Of a DNA stretch of 64,000 nt, positions 16,795 through 26,831 are shown piece by piece (the first letter of the stretch is position 1; each line of letters begins with the position of its first letter). Below the pieces are notes generated by a model. The model ran no database searches. It worked only from the letters and a program-made list of their open reading frames with translations, and was not told the origin of the DNA. The stretch is from Bacteroidota bacterium (GTDB lineage Bacteria > Bacteroidota > Bacteroidia > Bacteroidales > ML635J-15). The stretch is taken from contig JAKQEK010000197.1 of NCBI GenBank assembly GCA_029558535.1, forward strand, positions 90,471 through 154,470, written 5' to 3'. The position numbers were made by a program, and so were the translations under genes.

Positions 16795-19680
16795 TTATAG
16801 AGTACCTTTAAAGTCGAAACTCAATCTGGATAACATCGTATTAATGTTCGACAGTATTTTCTTAATCATAGCCTGATCTAACTCGCTAAAATTTCGTGTA
16901 TTGATTAGGTTATCAGGGCTTATATTATTTTTAATCAATGTCGCCTGATGATTTAATCTGATAATTCCAAGTATGTCAAAAGCCTGACTAATATTTTTGT
17001 ATGTCGATTCTGTAAGAATTTCGCTTTGATAAAGCTTTTTTAACCTCTCTGTCGTATTAACTTCATTGATACCATATTTCAATGCATATATTCTTGCAAA
17101 GTTAACAATCGGCATAATTGTTTCTTTAATATTTACTGTTTCAGGAGGGGCTCCGGCTGTTTCGAGCAGAATATTGCCCCAGAAATTTACCTGAGGCTTT
17201 AATTTTAAATTATTTTGGGTTAACAAAAATAAATATGCCGGATTTTGTTTAGTCTGAATATCAATATATTCGCGTAATTCATTAACAAATTTCTCCTCGC
17301 CGTATGTTAGCCTGAAATCGAAGAAAATACTTATTTCTAAAAGATCTTTTGCGTTTCCGTTATTGATCCATTTTGAAAAGTACTTTTTCCATACTGACAA
17401 GGATTGACAATACTCCGGATTCTTTGCCATAATTCCGCCTTTACAATAATTATAGCCAATAGAGTTCAAAGAATCTGAAATAAATTCGGCTAAATCTTTA
17501 AAATATTGTTTTATCTCCAAACTCTCAGTATCTTCATAAATAATTGCGTTATCCTGATCGGTGTAAAGAGTTTGCTCCCTCCTACCTTCGCTGCCCATAG
17601 TAATAAAAGCAAATGGTATGGGTTCTTTTCCAAACTTAGTTATACCGATTTCAATTATTCTTCTACATATCAGATCTGATATAATTGACAGATGATTAAA
17701 AATAACAGACGAATTAGTATTAACTTCAATTAAAGGAATTATCGCAGAAATATAATCCTTATATATTTGTTTTAGATCAGTAATATCATTTGTATTTTGA
17801 ACACTATTGATAATTTTAACGGGTAAAAACTCATTAAAAAGGAATAGCTCTTTTCGTGTTATATAACCTGTAATCTTTTCTCCTTCACCTTTAAGAAATA
17901 AAATTGTGTTTTCATTATCAGAAAATAACGGCAACAAATTTAAAACAGGATTAGTTTCATAATAAACTAGCAAAGGAGATTCCATTACCTGAAATGCTTT
18001 TAGGTTACTAATCTCATTTTCGTTTAATAAGCCTTTTCGTATATGTTTATCAGAAATATAACCTAATTCTTCATTATCAGGACCATACACTATCGTTGTA
18101 CTTACATCAGATTTAATCATAGATTCTATCACATCCAATATTGGTGAATTGTAAAAACAGGCTCCTGCTTTTACAGCTATATTTATCGCCGGTTGCGACA
18201 ATAGCTGCATATATTTTGTAAACTCACTATTGACATTATCTGATTCCTTATTCATTTGAGCTGTAATGTCCTGTATAATTCCATCACAAAATCTTGGACC
18301 CTTTAAATCGTTTACAACAACTAACGAAACAGAGGCATAAATAAATTTACCCTGTTTATTTCTTAGTTTTATAATCCTATTCTTAATAAAGCCATTCTTA
18401 AGCAAATTACTTTTAAAATTTAATTTATCTTCCTTATCAACAAAGAAATCAAGAATATACATTCCCGAAATTTCATCAAAGACCTTATATCCTAATATTT
18501 GCAGTGCCGTGGAATTAGCTTCTATAAATTTCCCCTTGTTATCCATTGAGGTACGGAAAATCCCCTGATTGAGTCTATCCATTAACACTTTAAATTTCTC
18601 TTTATTAAATAGCAACTCCTCTTTAGCTTGATTATCAGAACTAACATCTTTTACAGAAAAGACAACGGCATTCCTTTCATAAAACTTTATAACATTCAAA
18701 TTAACAACTACGTCAGTAATTTTATTATTTATCGTAATATTACTTTCTATTGTGTTTTTCAAAAGACTAAAATCCTCATTATAAAGATTCTTTCTAACTT
18801 CTTCGCTCAAGGTCAAAATGGATTCTATCTCTAAGTCGGCAATTTCATTGAATTTCCTACCAATCATCCTTTCGAAAACTGCATTAATAAAAGTGATTTT
18901 ACCGTCCATCCACATTATCAGGCCATCTGTTGATGCTTCAACTAATGACCTATACTTTTCTCTAGATTGATTTAACTCAATTTCTGCAATATTTCTTTTT
19001 CTTTCAATATTAAAAGATTGCCGTCCAACATAGAAAAGTATCAATGCAATAATAAAAGAAATTAAAATACTTATTTGAGTAAATTTTCGAGTAAGAACAC
19101 TTATTTCTGCTTTTACATCTTCGATATAAATACCTGTTCCAACAATCCAGCCCCAAGGTTCAAAAAGTTGAACATAGGATAATTTTGGAACGATGATATT
19201 AGGATCATCTTTCCATTGCCAGGTATATTCAACATATCCATGTTTACTTGTTTCTACCGTTTTGACAAATTCAACAAACAGCTTTTTACCATGAGAATCT
19301 TCAAAGTCGGACAAATCGGTGCCATTTAAATCGGGACGATAGGGATGTACTATCATAACCGGCTGCATATCGGTTATCCAAAAATAATCTTTATTTTCTT
19401 CACCGTATCTTAAATACTGAATACGAGATATTGCAATTCCCTGAGCTTCCTCTCTGGTTAAAAGTCCATCTACTTCATCTTTCTGATATTTTGCGAGAAT
19501 GCTCGTAGCTGTATTGGTTAACTCTTTTATCATCTCTCTTTTTCGATCCATAATTGATTTCTCAAAATACGGGAGCACAACAAAAAATAGAGTTACAATA
19601 AATAGAACAACTGCTAATATTGACGGCAAAACAATATTTAAAAAAAACTTTATTTTAGCCTTTTGGGTAGTCTTAGCCAT
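16795..19680 (-). CDS. Membrane sensor: Cache, two PAS, CBS pair, DUF294 nucleotidyltransferase
   Basis: A 961-residue protein. A transmembrane helix (11-37) is followed by an extracytoplasmic Cache domain (about 40-200, with YFWITDMQPVMIVHPYRPDL and PWGWIVGTGIYI) and a second helix (202-219). PAS domains follow at about 240-350 and 360-475, then a CBS pair (about 500-615). A DUF294-type nucleotidyltransferase domain holds GSEGRREQT (696-704) and DQDNA (708-712), and a DUF294_C helical domain ends the protein. CBS-DUF294 proteins are GlnD-like and often neighbour ActP/DUF485 genes; the target of the predicted nucleotidyl transfer is unknown. The added Cache and PAS modules suggest direct sensing of an external small molecule, plausibly a carboxylate. 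No kinase or GGDEF domain is present. Confidence 0.87.
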   Translation of the reverse strand: MAKTTQKAKIKFFLNIVLPSILAVVLFIVTLFFVVLPYFEKSIMDRKREMIKELTNTATSILAKYQKDEVDGLLTREEAQGIAISRIQYLRYGEENKDYFWITDMQPVMIVHPYRPDLNGTDLSDFEDSHGKKLFVEFVKTVETSKHGYVEYTWQWKDDPNIIVPKLSYVQLFEPWGWIVGTGIYIEDVKAEISVLTRKFTQISILISFIIALILFYVGRQSFNIERKRNIAEIELNQSREKYRSLVEASTDGLIMWMDGKITFINAVFERMIGRKFNEIADLEIESILTLSEEVRKNLYNEDFSLLKNTIESNITINNKITDVVVNLNVIKFYERNAVVFSVKDVSSDNQAKEELLFNKEKFKVLMDRLNQGIFRTSMDNKGKFIEANSTALQILGYKVFDEISGMYILDFFVDKEDKLNFKSNLLKNGFIKNRIIKLRNKQGKFIYASVSLVVVNDLKGPRFCDGIIQDITAQMNKESDNVNSEFTKYMQLLSQPAINIAVKAGACFYNSPILDVIESMIKSDVSTTIVYGPDNEELGYISDKHIRKGLLNENEISNLKAFQVMESPLLVYYETNPVLNLLPLFSDNENTILFLKGEGEKITGYITRKELFLFNEFLPVKIINSVQNTNDITDLKQIYKDYISAIIPLIEVNTNSSVIFNHLSIISDLICRRIIEIGITKFGKEPIPFAFITMGSEGRREQTLYTDQDNAIIYEDTESLEIKQYFKDLAEFISDSLNSIGYNYCKGGIMAKNPEYCQSLSVWKKYFSKWINNGNAKDLLEISIFFDFRLTYGEEKFVNELREYIDIQTKQNPAYLFLLTQNNLKLKPQVNFWGNILLETAGAPPETVNIKETIMPIVNFARIYALKYGINEVNTTERLKKLYQSEILTESTYKNISQAFDILGIIRLNHQATLIKNNISPDNLINTRNFSELDQAMIKKILSNINTMLSRLSFDFKGTL

Positions 19681-19781
19681 TATTTGAACTGTTTATTTTT
19701 CAAAGTTAATAAAAATAATTACCTGATATAAAACTATTATTTCAAAATTGGTATATATTTATGTTTTTATAAAATTCTAAT

Positions 19782-20294
19782 ATGAAAAAATATTTAAGTA
19801 TATTATTTTTAATACCTATTATTATGAGTTGTGCTACCTCAACAAAAGATTTGACTGTTGTGAAAAATTTTGAACCTGAAAAATATTTAGGAAAATGGTA
19901 TGAAATTGCAAGACTAGACCATAGTTTTGAGCGTGGACTCGATTATGTAACAGCTACCTATTCTATGCGTGAAGACGGAAAAATCAAAGTCCTTAACGAA
20001 GGTGTAAAATCAGATGGAACACAAAGCCAAGCTGAAGGCAAAGCTTATGTAAAAAAATCTGAAGACAAAGCCGGCGAATTAAAAGTAAGTTTTTTCTTAT
20101 TTTTCTATGCAAAATATAGAATTATATTTCTTGATAATTATGAAATAGCTGTTGTAACAAGCAGCACAAAGAATTATTTATGGATATTGGCAAGAAAACC
20201 TCAACTTTCAGAACATGAACTCAGACAACTGGAATATTTTTGTGGTCAAAATGGTTTTGATACTGAAAAACTAATCTATCCTAAACAAAAATAA
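19782..20294 (+). CDS. blc: Blc-like outer-membrane lipocalin
   Basis: A 170-residue lipoprotein with lipobox IIMSC (Cys17). The lipocalin signature GKWYEIARLDHSFERGLDYV, containing the G-x-W of structurally conserved region 1, follows at about residue 38, and the barrel continues to the C-terminus (LWILARKPQL). Bacterial lipocalins of the Blc group bind lysophospholipids or fatty acids at the outer membrane and help envelope maintenance. It is transcribed divergently from the Cache/PAS/DUF294 gene and ends at a strong terminator shared with rplS. Function is from family knowledge; the ligand is not shown. Confidence 0.93.
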   Translation: MKKYLSILFLIPIIMSCATSTKDLTVVKNFEPEKYLGKWYEIARLDHSFERGLDYVTATYSMREDGKIKVLNEGVKSDGTQSQAEGKAYVKKSEDKAGELKVSFFLFFYAKYRIIFLDNYEIAVVTSSTKNYLWILARKPQLSEHELRQLEYFCGQNGFDTEKLIYPKQK

Positions 20295-20323
20295 AAAAAC
20301 TCCGGGAATTCCGGAGTTTTTTT
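20293..20323. terminator. Bidirectional rho-independent terminator (lipocalin/rplS)
   Basis: Stem AAAAAACTCCGG / CCGGAGTTTTTT with a 5-nt loop (306-310), flanked by A- and T-runs, between the convergent lipocalin and rplS genes. Confidence 0.92.
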
Positions 20324-20342
20324 ATTTTTTATATAAGTTCCC

Positions 20343-20690
20343 TTAAAACCTTTTCTCTTTAATTCTTGCTTTCTTTCCTGTAAGTCCACGTAAATAATAT
20401 ATTCTTGCACGACGAACATTACCTAATTTATTAACTTCAATAGAATCCAAAAATGGAGATGCGAATGGAAATATTCTTTCAACACCAATTGTGCCTGACA
20501 TCTTGCGAACTGTAAAAGTCGCTGTTCGTCCTTCACCTTTTACCTGAATAACGACACCCCTATATTCCTGGATTCTCTCCTTATTTCCTTCCTTAATCTT
20601 ATAACTTACAGTAACAGTATCACCTGCTCTGAATTTAGGAAATTTCTTTTCTACTTCCAGGCTATGTTCTAAATCTTTCATTAATTCCAT
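20343..20690 (-). CDS. rplS: Large ribosomal subunit protein bL19
   Basis: A 115-residue protein that matches bL19 over its full length: [62 protein letters not shown]. bL19 lies at the 30S-50S interface. The gene stands alone here, not in the rpsP-rimM-trmD-rplS operon seen in many bacteria. The first M (MELM) or the fourth residue could be the start. Confidence 0.98.
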   Translation of the reverse strand: MELMKDLEHSLEVEKKFPKFRAGDTVTVSYKIKEGNKERIQEYRGVVIQVKGEGRTATFTVRKMSGTIGVERIFPFASPFLDSIEVNKLGNVRRARIYYLRGLTGKKARIKEKRF

Positions 20691-20888
20691 CTCTATATAC
20701 TTTTAAATCCTTAAAATTTCGGACTGCAATATTAGTTATTTTTTTTTAAACAAAAATAATTTTTTACATAATTATTTACATTTTTCTAATTTTTATCCTT
20801 TTTACATGTTTTCAATGACAAAATCATTACAGAAGGCAGATATTTATAACATTCAGAGTAAATTTTTCATATGCTCATCAGTAAAAAA

Positions 20889-22931
20889 TCACTTCATCAA
20901 TCTCGCAATAAGTATTTCGCAAAGTATAAATACAAGTGCAAATATTAGAAACAGTTTCCACAACGGTTTACCCTCTGAAAATTCTTTTAACTCAACACTT
21001 ATATTCTCCGTATCAGAATCAATTATCTTGGCTTTGTCATCAAGATTTTCGGTAATGTATTTATTTAGTTCCGACTCGAGTACATATTCGAGAACAGATT
21101 CATTTCTGGAGTAGTTTAGAGAAATCGGAGCCACGAACTCATTTCCTTTTATTAAATCATACGATCCTGCATTGGTAATCTGTTGAGGGACTTCAATTCT
21201 CAACTTTTTACCCGAAAAACGAAATTGTGCAACAGCATCAACATTTATATTATCAGTAATTCTAAAAATATCAGATTCGGACAATTCAATATCTGATGAT
21301 ATTTCAAAAAATGCATCTTTACTTAAAATGGCATAAAGCGAATTGTTAATCTGACTATTTAAAGCCATATTTATAAACGCCGGAGCAAACAGAGGGCTTT
21401 TCATAAAATCGGCATTTAATTCGTTCATTGGAGCAGCTACTACATACAATTTACCTTCTCCAAAACTGCCAACCGAAATAACAGAAGAACCATTTTCCAA
21501 CTTAATTACAGATGCAAATACCGATGAACTGTACAGAACATGATTATGTACCAACCCCATTACCGGCAAATCTGTTTGTCTTTCTTGTTTCTGAAACACA
21601 TCTTTGTATAATTCGGAATTATATTCAATACTATGAATTCGTCCTTTAGTAAATTTCATTGCATCAAATTTTCCGGCATTGAACAAATTTAAAAACGAAT
21701 TACAAGAATTAAGATTTATCTCTGATGAAGGGATAAACACAACCGAACCTCCTTTTGTTACAAATGACTGTATATCAGCAGAAAATCCTGTCGAGATTTC
21801 CTTTACATCATTTAGTATAATCAGATCATAACCAGCTAACATCGAAGACTGCACAGTCCCAGCTTGCTGCTGAGTCATTTTAAAACTCTCAGAATCAGAA
21901 CTATACAAAGCTTGTAAATACCTGTTACTATTGCCAAAGTTAAGTATGAGAATATCGGTAGATTTAGTAATTCTGTAACTAAAATATAAGGAATTATCAT
22001 ACGTAACAGGATAATCAGCCACTTCGAGTTTCCCGTTAACAAAACCTTCAGTAGTATTTACATAACTGATTTCGACATCTTTAGACCTGCCGGCTTCTAT
22101 GTTAAACCCTGACATTGCTTTAAGACTATCATTTATAAATAATTGCAGCGAAAGGTCATACAAATCTTCTTTAGAACCATTAACAATTCTCACATTTAAC
22201 GTCTCGTTACCATTAAAACGATGAACAGGAGAAGAAAACCAACATGAATCAATAAATAGATTGTTGGTCGCTGCAGGCGTCAATGGGACAAAAACCAGAG
22301 AAACATTATCATTTGGTTTTGATACTAAATCATCCATAAATGATTTCTGCATATCAGAAATAATATAAAGACTTGCCTTCTTATTATCAGGAATTAATGT
22401 GTTGACTTTTAATAACACATCATTTAAATTAACGCAATTTGAACTTATTGCAGTTTTATATAGATTTCCAAGAAAGACATCTCTATTTGTAATAAACTGA
22501 TTTTCGGGGAGCATATCATTGGTAATCAGCAAATATTCTAACGAAGCAGAAGAATTAAAGACTATTTCTTTAGCTATTTGTTTTGCCTGCTCAAACAATT
22601 GTCCCTTTTTTCCATCAGCTTCCATACTGAATGAATTGTCAATATAAACCACATTAACTTCTGATACTTTATTACTATTTGAGACATTATTTGGGATAAA
22701 AGGACCTGCAAATGCTATAACAAGCATAGCTATTGTAAGAATTCTGGCAATTAAAATAAGTAAGTGTTTAAGTTTAGTCCTTGTCTGAGTTTCCTTCTTA
22801 ATGTCTTCCAAAAAACGAGTATTACTAAAATACAAAGTCTTATGTCTCCTGAAATTTATCAGATGAATGACAATAGGAACCGAAACTGCAAACATTGCCC
22901 AAAGAAAGGCAGGATTTATAAAACTCATCAA
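20889..22931 (-). CDS. BatA-domain / von Willebrand-like membrane protein
   Basis: A 680-residue protein. The N-terminal segment (FINPAFLWAMFAVSVPIVIH then LINFRRHKTLYFSNTRFLED) is the BatA N-terminal double-transmembrane domain. The next part carries DNSFSM (MIDAS-like D-x-S-x-S) and looks like a von Willebrand A fold. A long extracytoplasmic beta-rich region follows, and a single C-terminal transmembrane helix (FLIFALVFILCEILIARLMK) ends the protein. Proteins of this type are common in Bacteroidota and are distant from the Bat aerotolerance proteins; their role is not established. It is a stand-alone gene between rplS and a lipoprotein gene, without a MoxR-type ATPase neighbour. Confidence 0.88.
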   Translation of the reverse strand: MMSFINPAFLWAMFAVSVPIVIHLINFRRHKTLYFSNTRFLEDIKKETQTRTKLKHLLILIARILTIAMLVIAFAGPFIPNNVSNSNKVSEVNVVYIDNSFSMEADGKKGQLFEQAKQIAKEIVFNSSASLEYLLITNDMLPENQFITNRDVFLGNLYKTAISSNCVNLNDVLLKVNTLIPDNKKASLYIISDMQKSFMDDLVSKPNDNVSLVFVPLTPAATNNLFIDSCWFSSPVHRFNGNETLNVRIVNGSKEDLYDLSLQLFINDSLKAMSGFNIEAGRSKDVEISYVNTTEGFVNGKLEVADYPVTYDNSLYFSYRITKSTDILILNFGNSNRYLQALYSSDSESFKMTQQQAGTVQSSMLAGYDLIILNDVKEISTGFSADIQSFVTKGGSVVFIPSSEINLNSCNSFLNLFNAGKFDAMKFTKGRIHSIEYNSELYKDVFQKQERQTDLPVMGLVHNHVLYSSSVFASVIKLENGSSVISVGSFGEGKLYVVAAPMNELNADFMKSPLFAPAFINMALNSQINNSLYAILSKDAFFEISSDIELSESDIFRITDNINVDAVAQFRFSGKKLRIEVPQQITNAGSYDLIKGNEFVAPISLNYSRNESVLEYVLESELNKYITENLDDKAKIIDSDTENISVELKEFSEGKPLWKLFLIFALVFILCEILIARLMK

Positions 22932-23080
22932 TATTATTTTGTGGCAAATTTATAAAATATACTCAATATTAGTCAAACAAAGAAACTAAGAATTAATAGA
23001 TACAAACAAATTATGGATAAATACACAAGACTGTCAATAGTTTCTAAATAATTTAGATTTTGAAATATTTATCATTTTAC

Positions 23081-23111
23081 AAAAAAAGAGACTGTTTTTC
23101 AGACAGCCTCT
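23081..23111 (-). terminator. Rho-independent terminator of the lipoprotein gene
   Basis: On the minus strand GAGGCTGT pairs with ACAGTCTC (one G-U pair) around a 7-nt loop, followed by TTTTTTT. It lies 27 bp after the stop of the lipoprotein gene. Confidence 0.8.
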
Positions 23112-23137
23112 ACCTATAGTCATAATTAACTAAAATT

Positions 23138-24061
23138 TTACTTTATATCCAAACCTGTGGTAACATCTCCGAAGGGAACAACCATAGGGTCATCTGAATA
23201 TGGATCATCGCACCAAACTCTTCCAAATTTGGCATCAACTTTAACAACTTTTGTATTTACAAATTTTCCAACCCAAGGGGCTTGAACATCATCACCAGCC
23301 TTTACGTTTGGTTTAATATCCAAAGCAACGCAATCAGCTTTATCATAAATCTTCATTGCACCTGCCCATCCAATTGTAAGTACCTTATTTCCACTAACCT
23401 TAACAATTGTAGCTAAAATATAGCCTCCGTCTTTCTTAACTGCCACACTTGTTCCCGGTTCCCATTTATTTTTTAAAACATGGAATGTATTAGCACCTAT
23501 TTTCTCGCTCATTTGTCCGATACCTACTCCATCTTTATTTGTAGCAGGGTTTGTCCAGCTTATATCAATATAGTTTACTTCCGGAGCTGTTGGATCTGAA
23601 GCGTTTGTAACGATCGCTCTCTTCATTCCACTACCAGATTGCCACCATGTAAGAACGATATCCCCAACTTTTGCAGACTCTCCCGATTTTATTGGAATAA
23701 TCATATAGTTCGGAATTTCGGTATCGTCATCAAAAGTAAAGTCAATAACACTATATTTATCACCAGGTTCTGACATTTTTGCCGAATAAAAAATAAAGGT
23801 TTGAGATTCGGGACCTTCTTTTGTTGCATTAACCTGCCATGTAAGTGATGGTGTTAAAACATAATCACCTGCCTGAGAGACAATTTTGTCTTTTGGAAAA
23901 TCCTTAAATGGATCAACTTTACCATCATCTTCGGTAGTTACCTCAGTTTCGTTAGCAGTTGTGTCCTTTTCACTCTCACTAGGAGTTGTCGAAGAACCAC
24001 CTCCACAAGAGAAAAAAGTTGCAATAATAAAAGCAGCGAATAAAAATTTAATCTTTTTCAT
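23138..24061 (-). CDS. Exported lipoprotein of unknown function, possible Tudor/agenet-like repeats
   Basis: A 307-residue protein from ATG 24061 (MKKIKFLFAAF); 8 further in-frame codons lie upstream. The lipobox is TFFSC followed by GGG. A Ser/Thr/Glu-rich acidic linker follows (to about 50), then a beta-rich domain. The C-terminal 110 residues hold two similar SH3-like units (WEPGTSVAVKKDGGYILATI and KAGDDVQAPWVGKFVNTKVV) that resemble agenet/Tudor-type barrels. No enzyme motif is seen. It probably sits in the envelope facing the periplasm or the surface. The family was not recognised; the Tudor-like resemblance is a weak inference. Confidence 0.75.
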   Translation of the reverse strand: MKKIKFLFAAFIIATFFSCGGGSSTTPSESEKDTTANETEVTTEDDGKVDPFKDFPKDKIVSQAGDYVLTPSLTWQVNATKEGPESQTFIFYSAKMSEPGDKYSVIDFTFDDDTEIPNYMIIPIKSGESAKVGDIVLTWWQSGSGMKRAIVTNASDPTAPEVNYIDISWTNPATNKDGVGIGQMSEKIGANTFHVLKNKWEPGTSVAVKKDGGYILATIVKVSGNKVLTIGWAGAMKIYDKADCVALDIKPNVKAGDDVQAPWVGKFVNTKVVKVDAKFGRVWCDDPYSDDPMVVPFGDVTTGLDIK

Positions 24062-24139
24062 AATCAGAAGTTTTAAATTTAACATAAATTAACTTTATAA
24101 AGATAAATAAAATTTTCTATAAATAGCAAAATCTTACAT

Positions 24140-24826
24140 TTACTCTATTTTAGAAATAACTGAATATCCCATTATTTTACCTTTTTTATCGTATGTTTCG
24201 GTTCTTACAGCCCCAATACCAGTAACCATCCACGAAATAGATTTCATGTTCATAGTCATGAAACCGGTTTTACTAGTAAGGTCAGAGCTAATTTTATATG
24301 CGGTGTAAGTTCCTGCAGGCACTGTGATTGACTCAATTGCTTCAATTTTAATATTTGTAATGTCGGTACGAATTGTCATAATTTTCATCCCTTCATTGGA
24401 AATAATGGCTTCAACAAAACCATCACTCAACGACATCCCGGCTAACATAACTTTAGGGTATGACATATTTTGCATGTTGTACTCTATAGTCATGTTCTCG
24501 AATCCTGCCATTTGTTCCTGGTTTAACATTGATTTCATATCAACTTCAAAAGAATCACCATTACAATAATACTTCAGCTGGATTTTACCCTGACTAGCAC
24601 CCTTTTTGTCAAAACTCTCGCTTTCAACCACAGCTTCTGTTTTATCAACCAATTGGTTTATCGAAATCACCTCAGATGTTGATGAACCGGTTAATTTATC
24701 TTTCTCATCGTAATTTTCAGTAGTTATTTTCTTACCTACCTGCCATGGGATAAAGGTTTCACAATCTTGCGCAAAAGAAATAAATCCAAATGCAACAATG
24801 CTTAACAATACAAAAATTCTTTTCAT
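24140..24826 (-). CDS. Exported protein, TapB/DUF3108-like
   Basis: A 228-residue protein with signal peptide MKRIFVLLSIVAFGFISFAQ cleaved before DCETF. The mature part is a beta-rich lipocalin-like or LolA-like sheet with IPWQVGKKITTENYDEKDK near the start and VPAGTYTAYKISSDL near residue 165, a pattern seen in DUF3108/TapB-type periplasmic proteins. No catalytic residues are evident. It lies 101 bp after the polyamine operon on the same strand, but the gap has its own AT-rich leader and repeated AGCCT motifs, so separate transcription is likely. Role unknown. Confidence 0.78.
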   Translation of the reverse strand: MKRIFVLLSIVAFGFISFAQDCETFIPWQVGKKITTENYDEKDKLTGSSTSEVISINQLVDKTEAVVESESFDKKGASQGKIQLKYYCNGDSFEVDMKSMLNQEQMAGFENMTIEYNMQNMSYPKVMLAGMSLSDGFVEAIISNEGMKIMTIRTDITNIKIEAIESITVPAGTYTAYKISSDLTSKTGFMTMNMKSISWMVTGIGAVRTETYDKKGKIMGYSVISKIE

Positions 24827-24927
24827 TTTTTTTAGTTTTTATGTTATTACTCTATAATTTTAGGCTGAGGCTAAGGCTTATAAAGATTTTCTTAGGCTTT
24901 AGATTCAGCTGTTTTTTGTTTAAATTT

Positions 24928-25905
24928 TTAATAACCTAGAATCCATGCAAACATCAATGGAGCGACAATAGTTGCATCCGATTCGACAATAAACTTTGGA
25001 GTATTAATATCCAATTTCCCCCAGGTGATTTTTTCGTTTGGCACGGCACCGGAATAAGAGCCGTAGGATGTTGTCGAATCACTTATCTGACAGAAATAGC
25101 TCCAAAATGGAACATCATGCCATTCAAGATCCTGATACATCATCGGCACAACACAAATTGGAAAATCGCCTGAAATACCACCACCAATTTGATAAAACCC
25201 AACTCCTTTTCCGCCTGAATTCTGACGATACCATTCAGTAAGGAATATCATATACTCAATACCTGTTTTCATAGTAGATGGCTTCAATTCTTTCTTAATA
25301 CAATAAGATGTAAAAATGTTTCCCATTGTTGAATCTTCCCAACCCGGAACGATTATCGGCAGATTCTTTTCTGCAGCAGCAAGCATCCAGCTGTTTTTTG
25401 GATCAATTTCGTAATATTCTTTAAGGTCACCGCTTAATAGCATCTTGTACATATATTCATGAGGCAAATATCTTTCACCTTTTTCTTCAGCGCCTTTCCA
25501 TTGTTTAAAAATATTCTTCTGCAAACGGCGGAAAGCTTCTTCCTCGGGAATACAAGTGTCTGTAACTCGATTCAGCCCCTTTTCGAGCAATTCCCATTCT
25601 TGCTGAGGAGTAAGATCACGATATCCGGGAACTCGTTTATAATGACTATGAGCAACCAAATTCATAATATCCTCTTCAAGATTGGCACCCGTACATGAAA
25701 TAATATGAACTTTATCCTGACGAATCATCTCGGCTAAAGTTTTTCCCAGTTCGGCTGTACTCATTGCGCCACCAAGTGTAATCATCATCTTACCTCCTTC
25801 ATCCAGATGTTTTACATATGCTTTTGAGGCGTCTATTAATGCAGCAGCATTAAAATGTTTGAAATTTTCTTCAATAAACTTTGAAATTGTTCCTTTAGTT
25901 TCCAT
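24928..25905 (-). CDS. Deoxyhypusine synthase-like protein
   Basis: A 325-residue protein that matches the deoxyhypusine synthase fold over its length: MMITLGGAMSTAELG, ISCTGANLEED, IIVPGWEDSTMGN, YQIGGGISGDFP, SDSTTSYGSYSGA. The WGK motif (295-297) places Lys297 at the position of the catalytic Lys of eukaryotic enzymes. Bacteria have no eIF5A, so the substrate must differ; NAD-dependent aminobutyl transfer between polyamines (homospermidine-like chemistry) is a reasonable inference. It is the last gene of an operon with speA and speB, 2 bp after the speB stop, so it probably acts on the putrescine or agmatine produced there. Confidence 0.93.
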   Translation of the reverse strand: METKGTISKFIEENFKHFNAAALIDASKAYVKHLDEGGKMMITLGGAMSTAELGKTLAEMIRQDKVHIISCTGANLEEDIMNLVAHSHYKRVPGYRDLTPQQEWELLEKGLNRVTDTCIPEEEAFRRLQKNIFKQWKGAEEKGERYLPHEYMYKMLLSGDLKEYYEIDPKNSWMLAAAEKNLPIIVPGWEDSTMGNIFTSYCIKKELKPSTMKTGIEYMIFLTEWYRQNSGGKGVGFYQIGGGISGDFPICVVPMMYQDLEWHDVPFWSYFCQISDSTTSYGSYSGAVPNEKITWGKLDINTPKFIVESDATIVAPLMFAWILGY

Positions 25906-25907
25906 TT

Positions 25908-26759
25908 TTATTTTTCTAAAATATAAGTTAATATTTTGTAATAAAGTTTCGCAGCAAGAAAGTCAGATGCAGGATTATCAGTATTTGGTGCTAATTCTAC
26001 TATATCAAATCCAACAACATTTTTTTGTTGTGCAAGTTTTTTTAGCAAATCCAATGTAGGGTACCAACCAATTCCACCCGGTTCCGGTGTCCCAGTTGAC
26101 GGAAGAATTGACGGGTCAAAATAATCAAGATCAATAGTTAAATAAATATTTTCTGTAAGTTTATCAATTACCTCCTGCTGCCAGTCATTTCTCATAGCAA
26201 TACTTTCGGCATAAAACACTTTTGATTTATTTACAAAAGGTTTTTCAACCACATCCATACTACGAATTCCAACCTGAATAAGATTCGTGTTTTTTGAAGC
26301 CCAATGTAAAGCACAGGCATGATTAAACGGGCTGCCGTTGTATTCCGATCTTAAATCAGAATGAGCATCTAGTTGTAAAACACTTAAATTGTCAAACATA
26401 TCTGCCGAAGCCATAATAGCTCCAATGCTTACAGAATGTTCACCCCCAATCATTGAAAATAATTTTCTGTCCTTATAATACTTTATAGCACAATCCTTTA
26501 CCTGAGTTGTCATTTTAGCCGGATTTACATCACATTCTAAAGGTTCGGCAAGCCAAATTCCATGACGATAAACTTCAGTATCAGATTCAAGATCATAGAT
26601 TTCCATATTTTCAGAAGCTACAAGAAAAGCTTCTGGTCCTTTATCTGCTCCTTTTCCCCAAGTTGATGTTCCATCATAAGGTACAGGTAACAATACTACT
26701 TTCGCCTTTTCATATTCTGCAAATTGCTTTGGAATACCGGCATAAGTTCTTTCTGACAT
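25908..26759 (-). CDS. speB: Agmatinase
   Basis: A 283-residue ureohydrolase. The binuclear Mn site is complete: GGEHS (His108), DAHSD (131-135) and DLDYFDPS (210-217). The neighbouring arginine decarboxylase and the pattern STGTPEPGG support agmatinase (agmatine to putrescine and urea) rather than arginase. It is the second gene of speA-speB-DHS, 72 bp after the speA stop and 2 bp before the DHS-like start, so putrescine can feed the next enzyme. Confidence 0.95.
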   Translation of the reverse strand: MSERTYAGIPKQFAEYEKAKVVLLPVPYDGTSTWGKGADKGPEAFLVASENMEIYDLESDTEVYRHGIWLAEPLECDVNPAKMTTQVKDCAIKYYKDRKLFSMIGGEHSVSIGAIMASADMFDNLSVLQLDAHSDLRSEYNGSPFNHACALHWASKNTNLIQVGIRSMDVVEKPFVNKSKVFYAESIAMRNDWQQEVIDKLTENIYLTIDLDYFDPSILPSTGTPEPGGIGWYPTLDLLKKLAQQKNVVGFDIVELAPNTDNPASDFLAAKLYYKILTYILEK

Positions 26760-26831
26760 ATCAATAGCTAAAAATAAAGAAACAAAGTTAAATATTTTAA
26801 ATCAGTTTCAAATTATGAAAGTTAAAATCTT

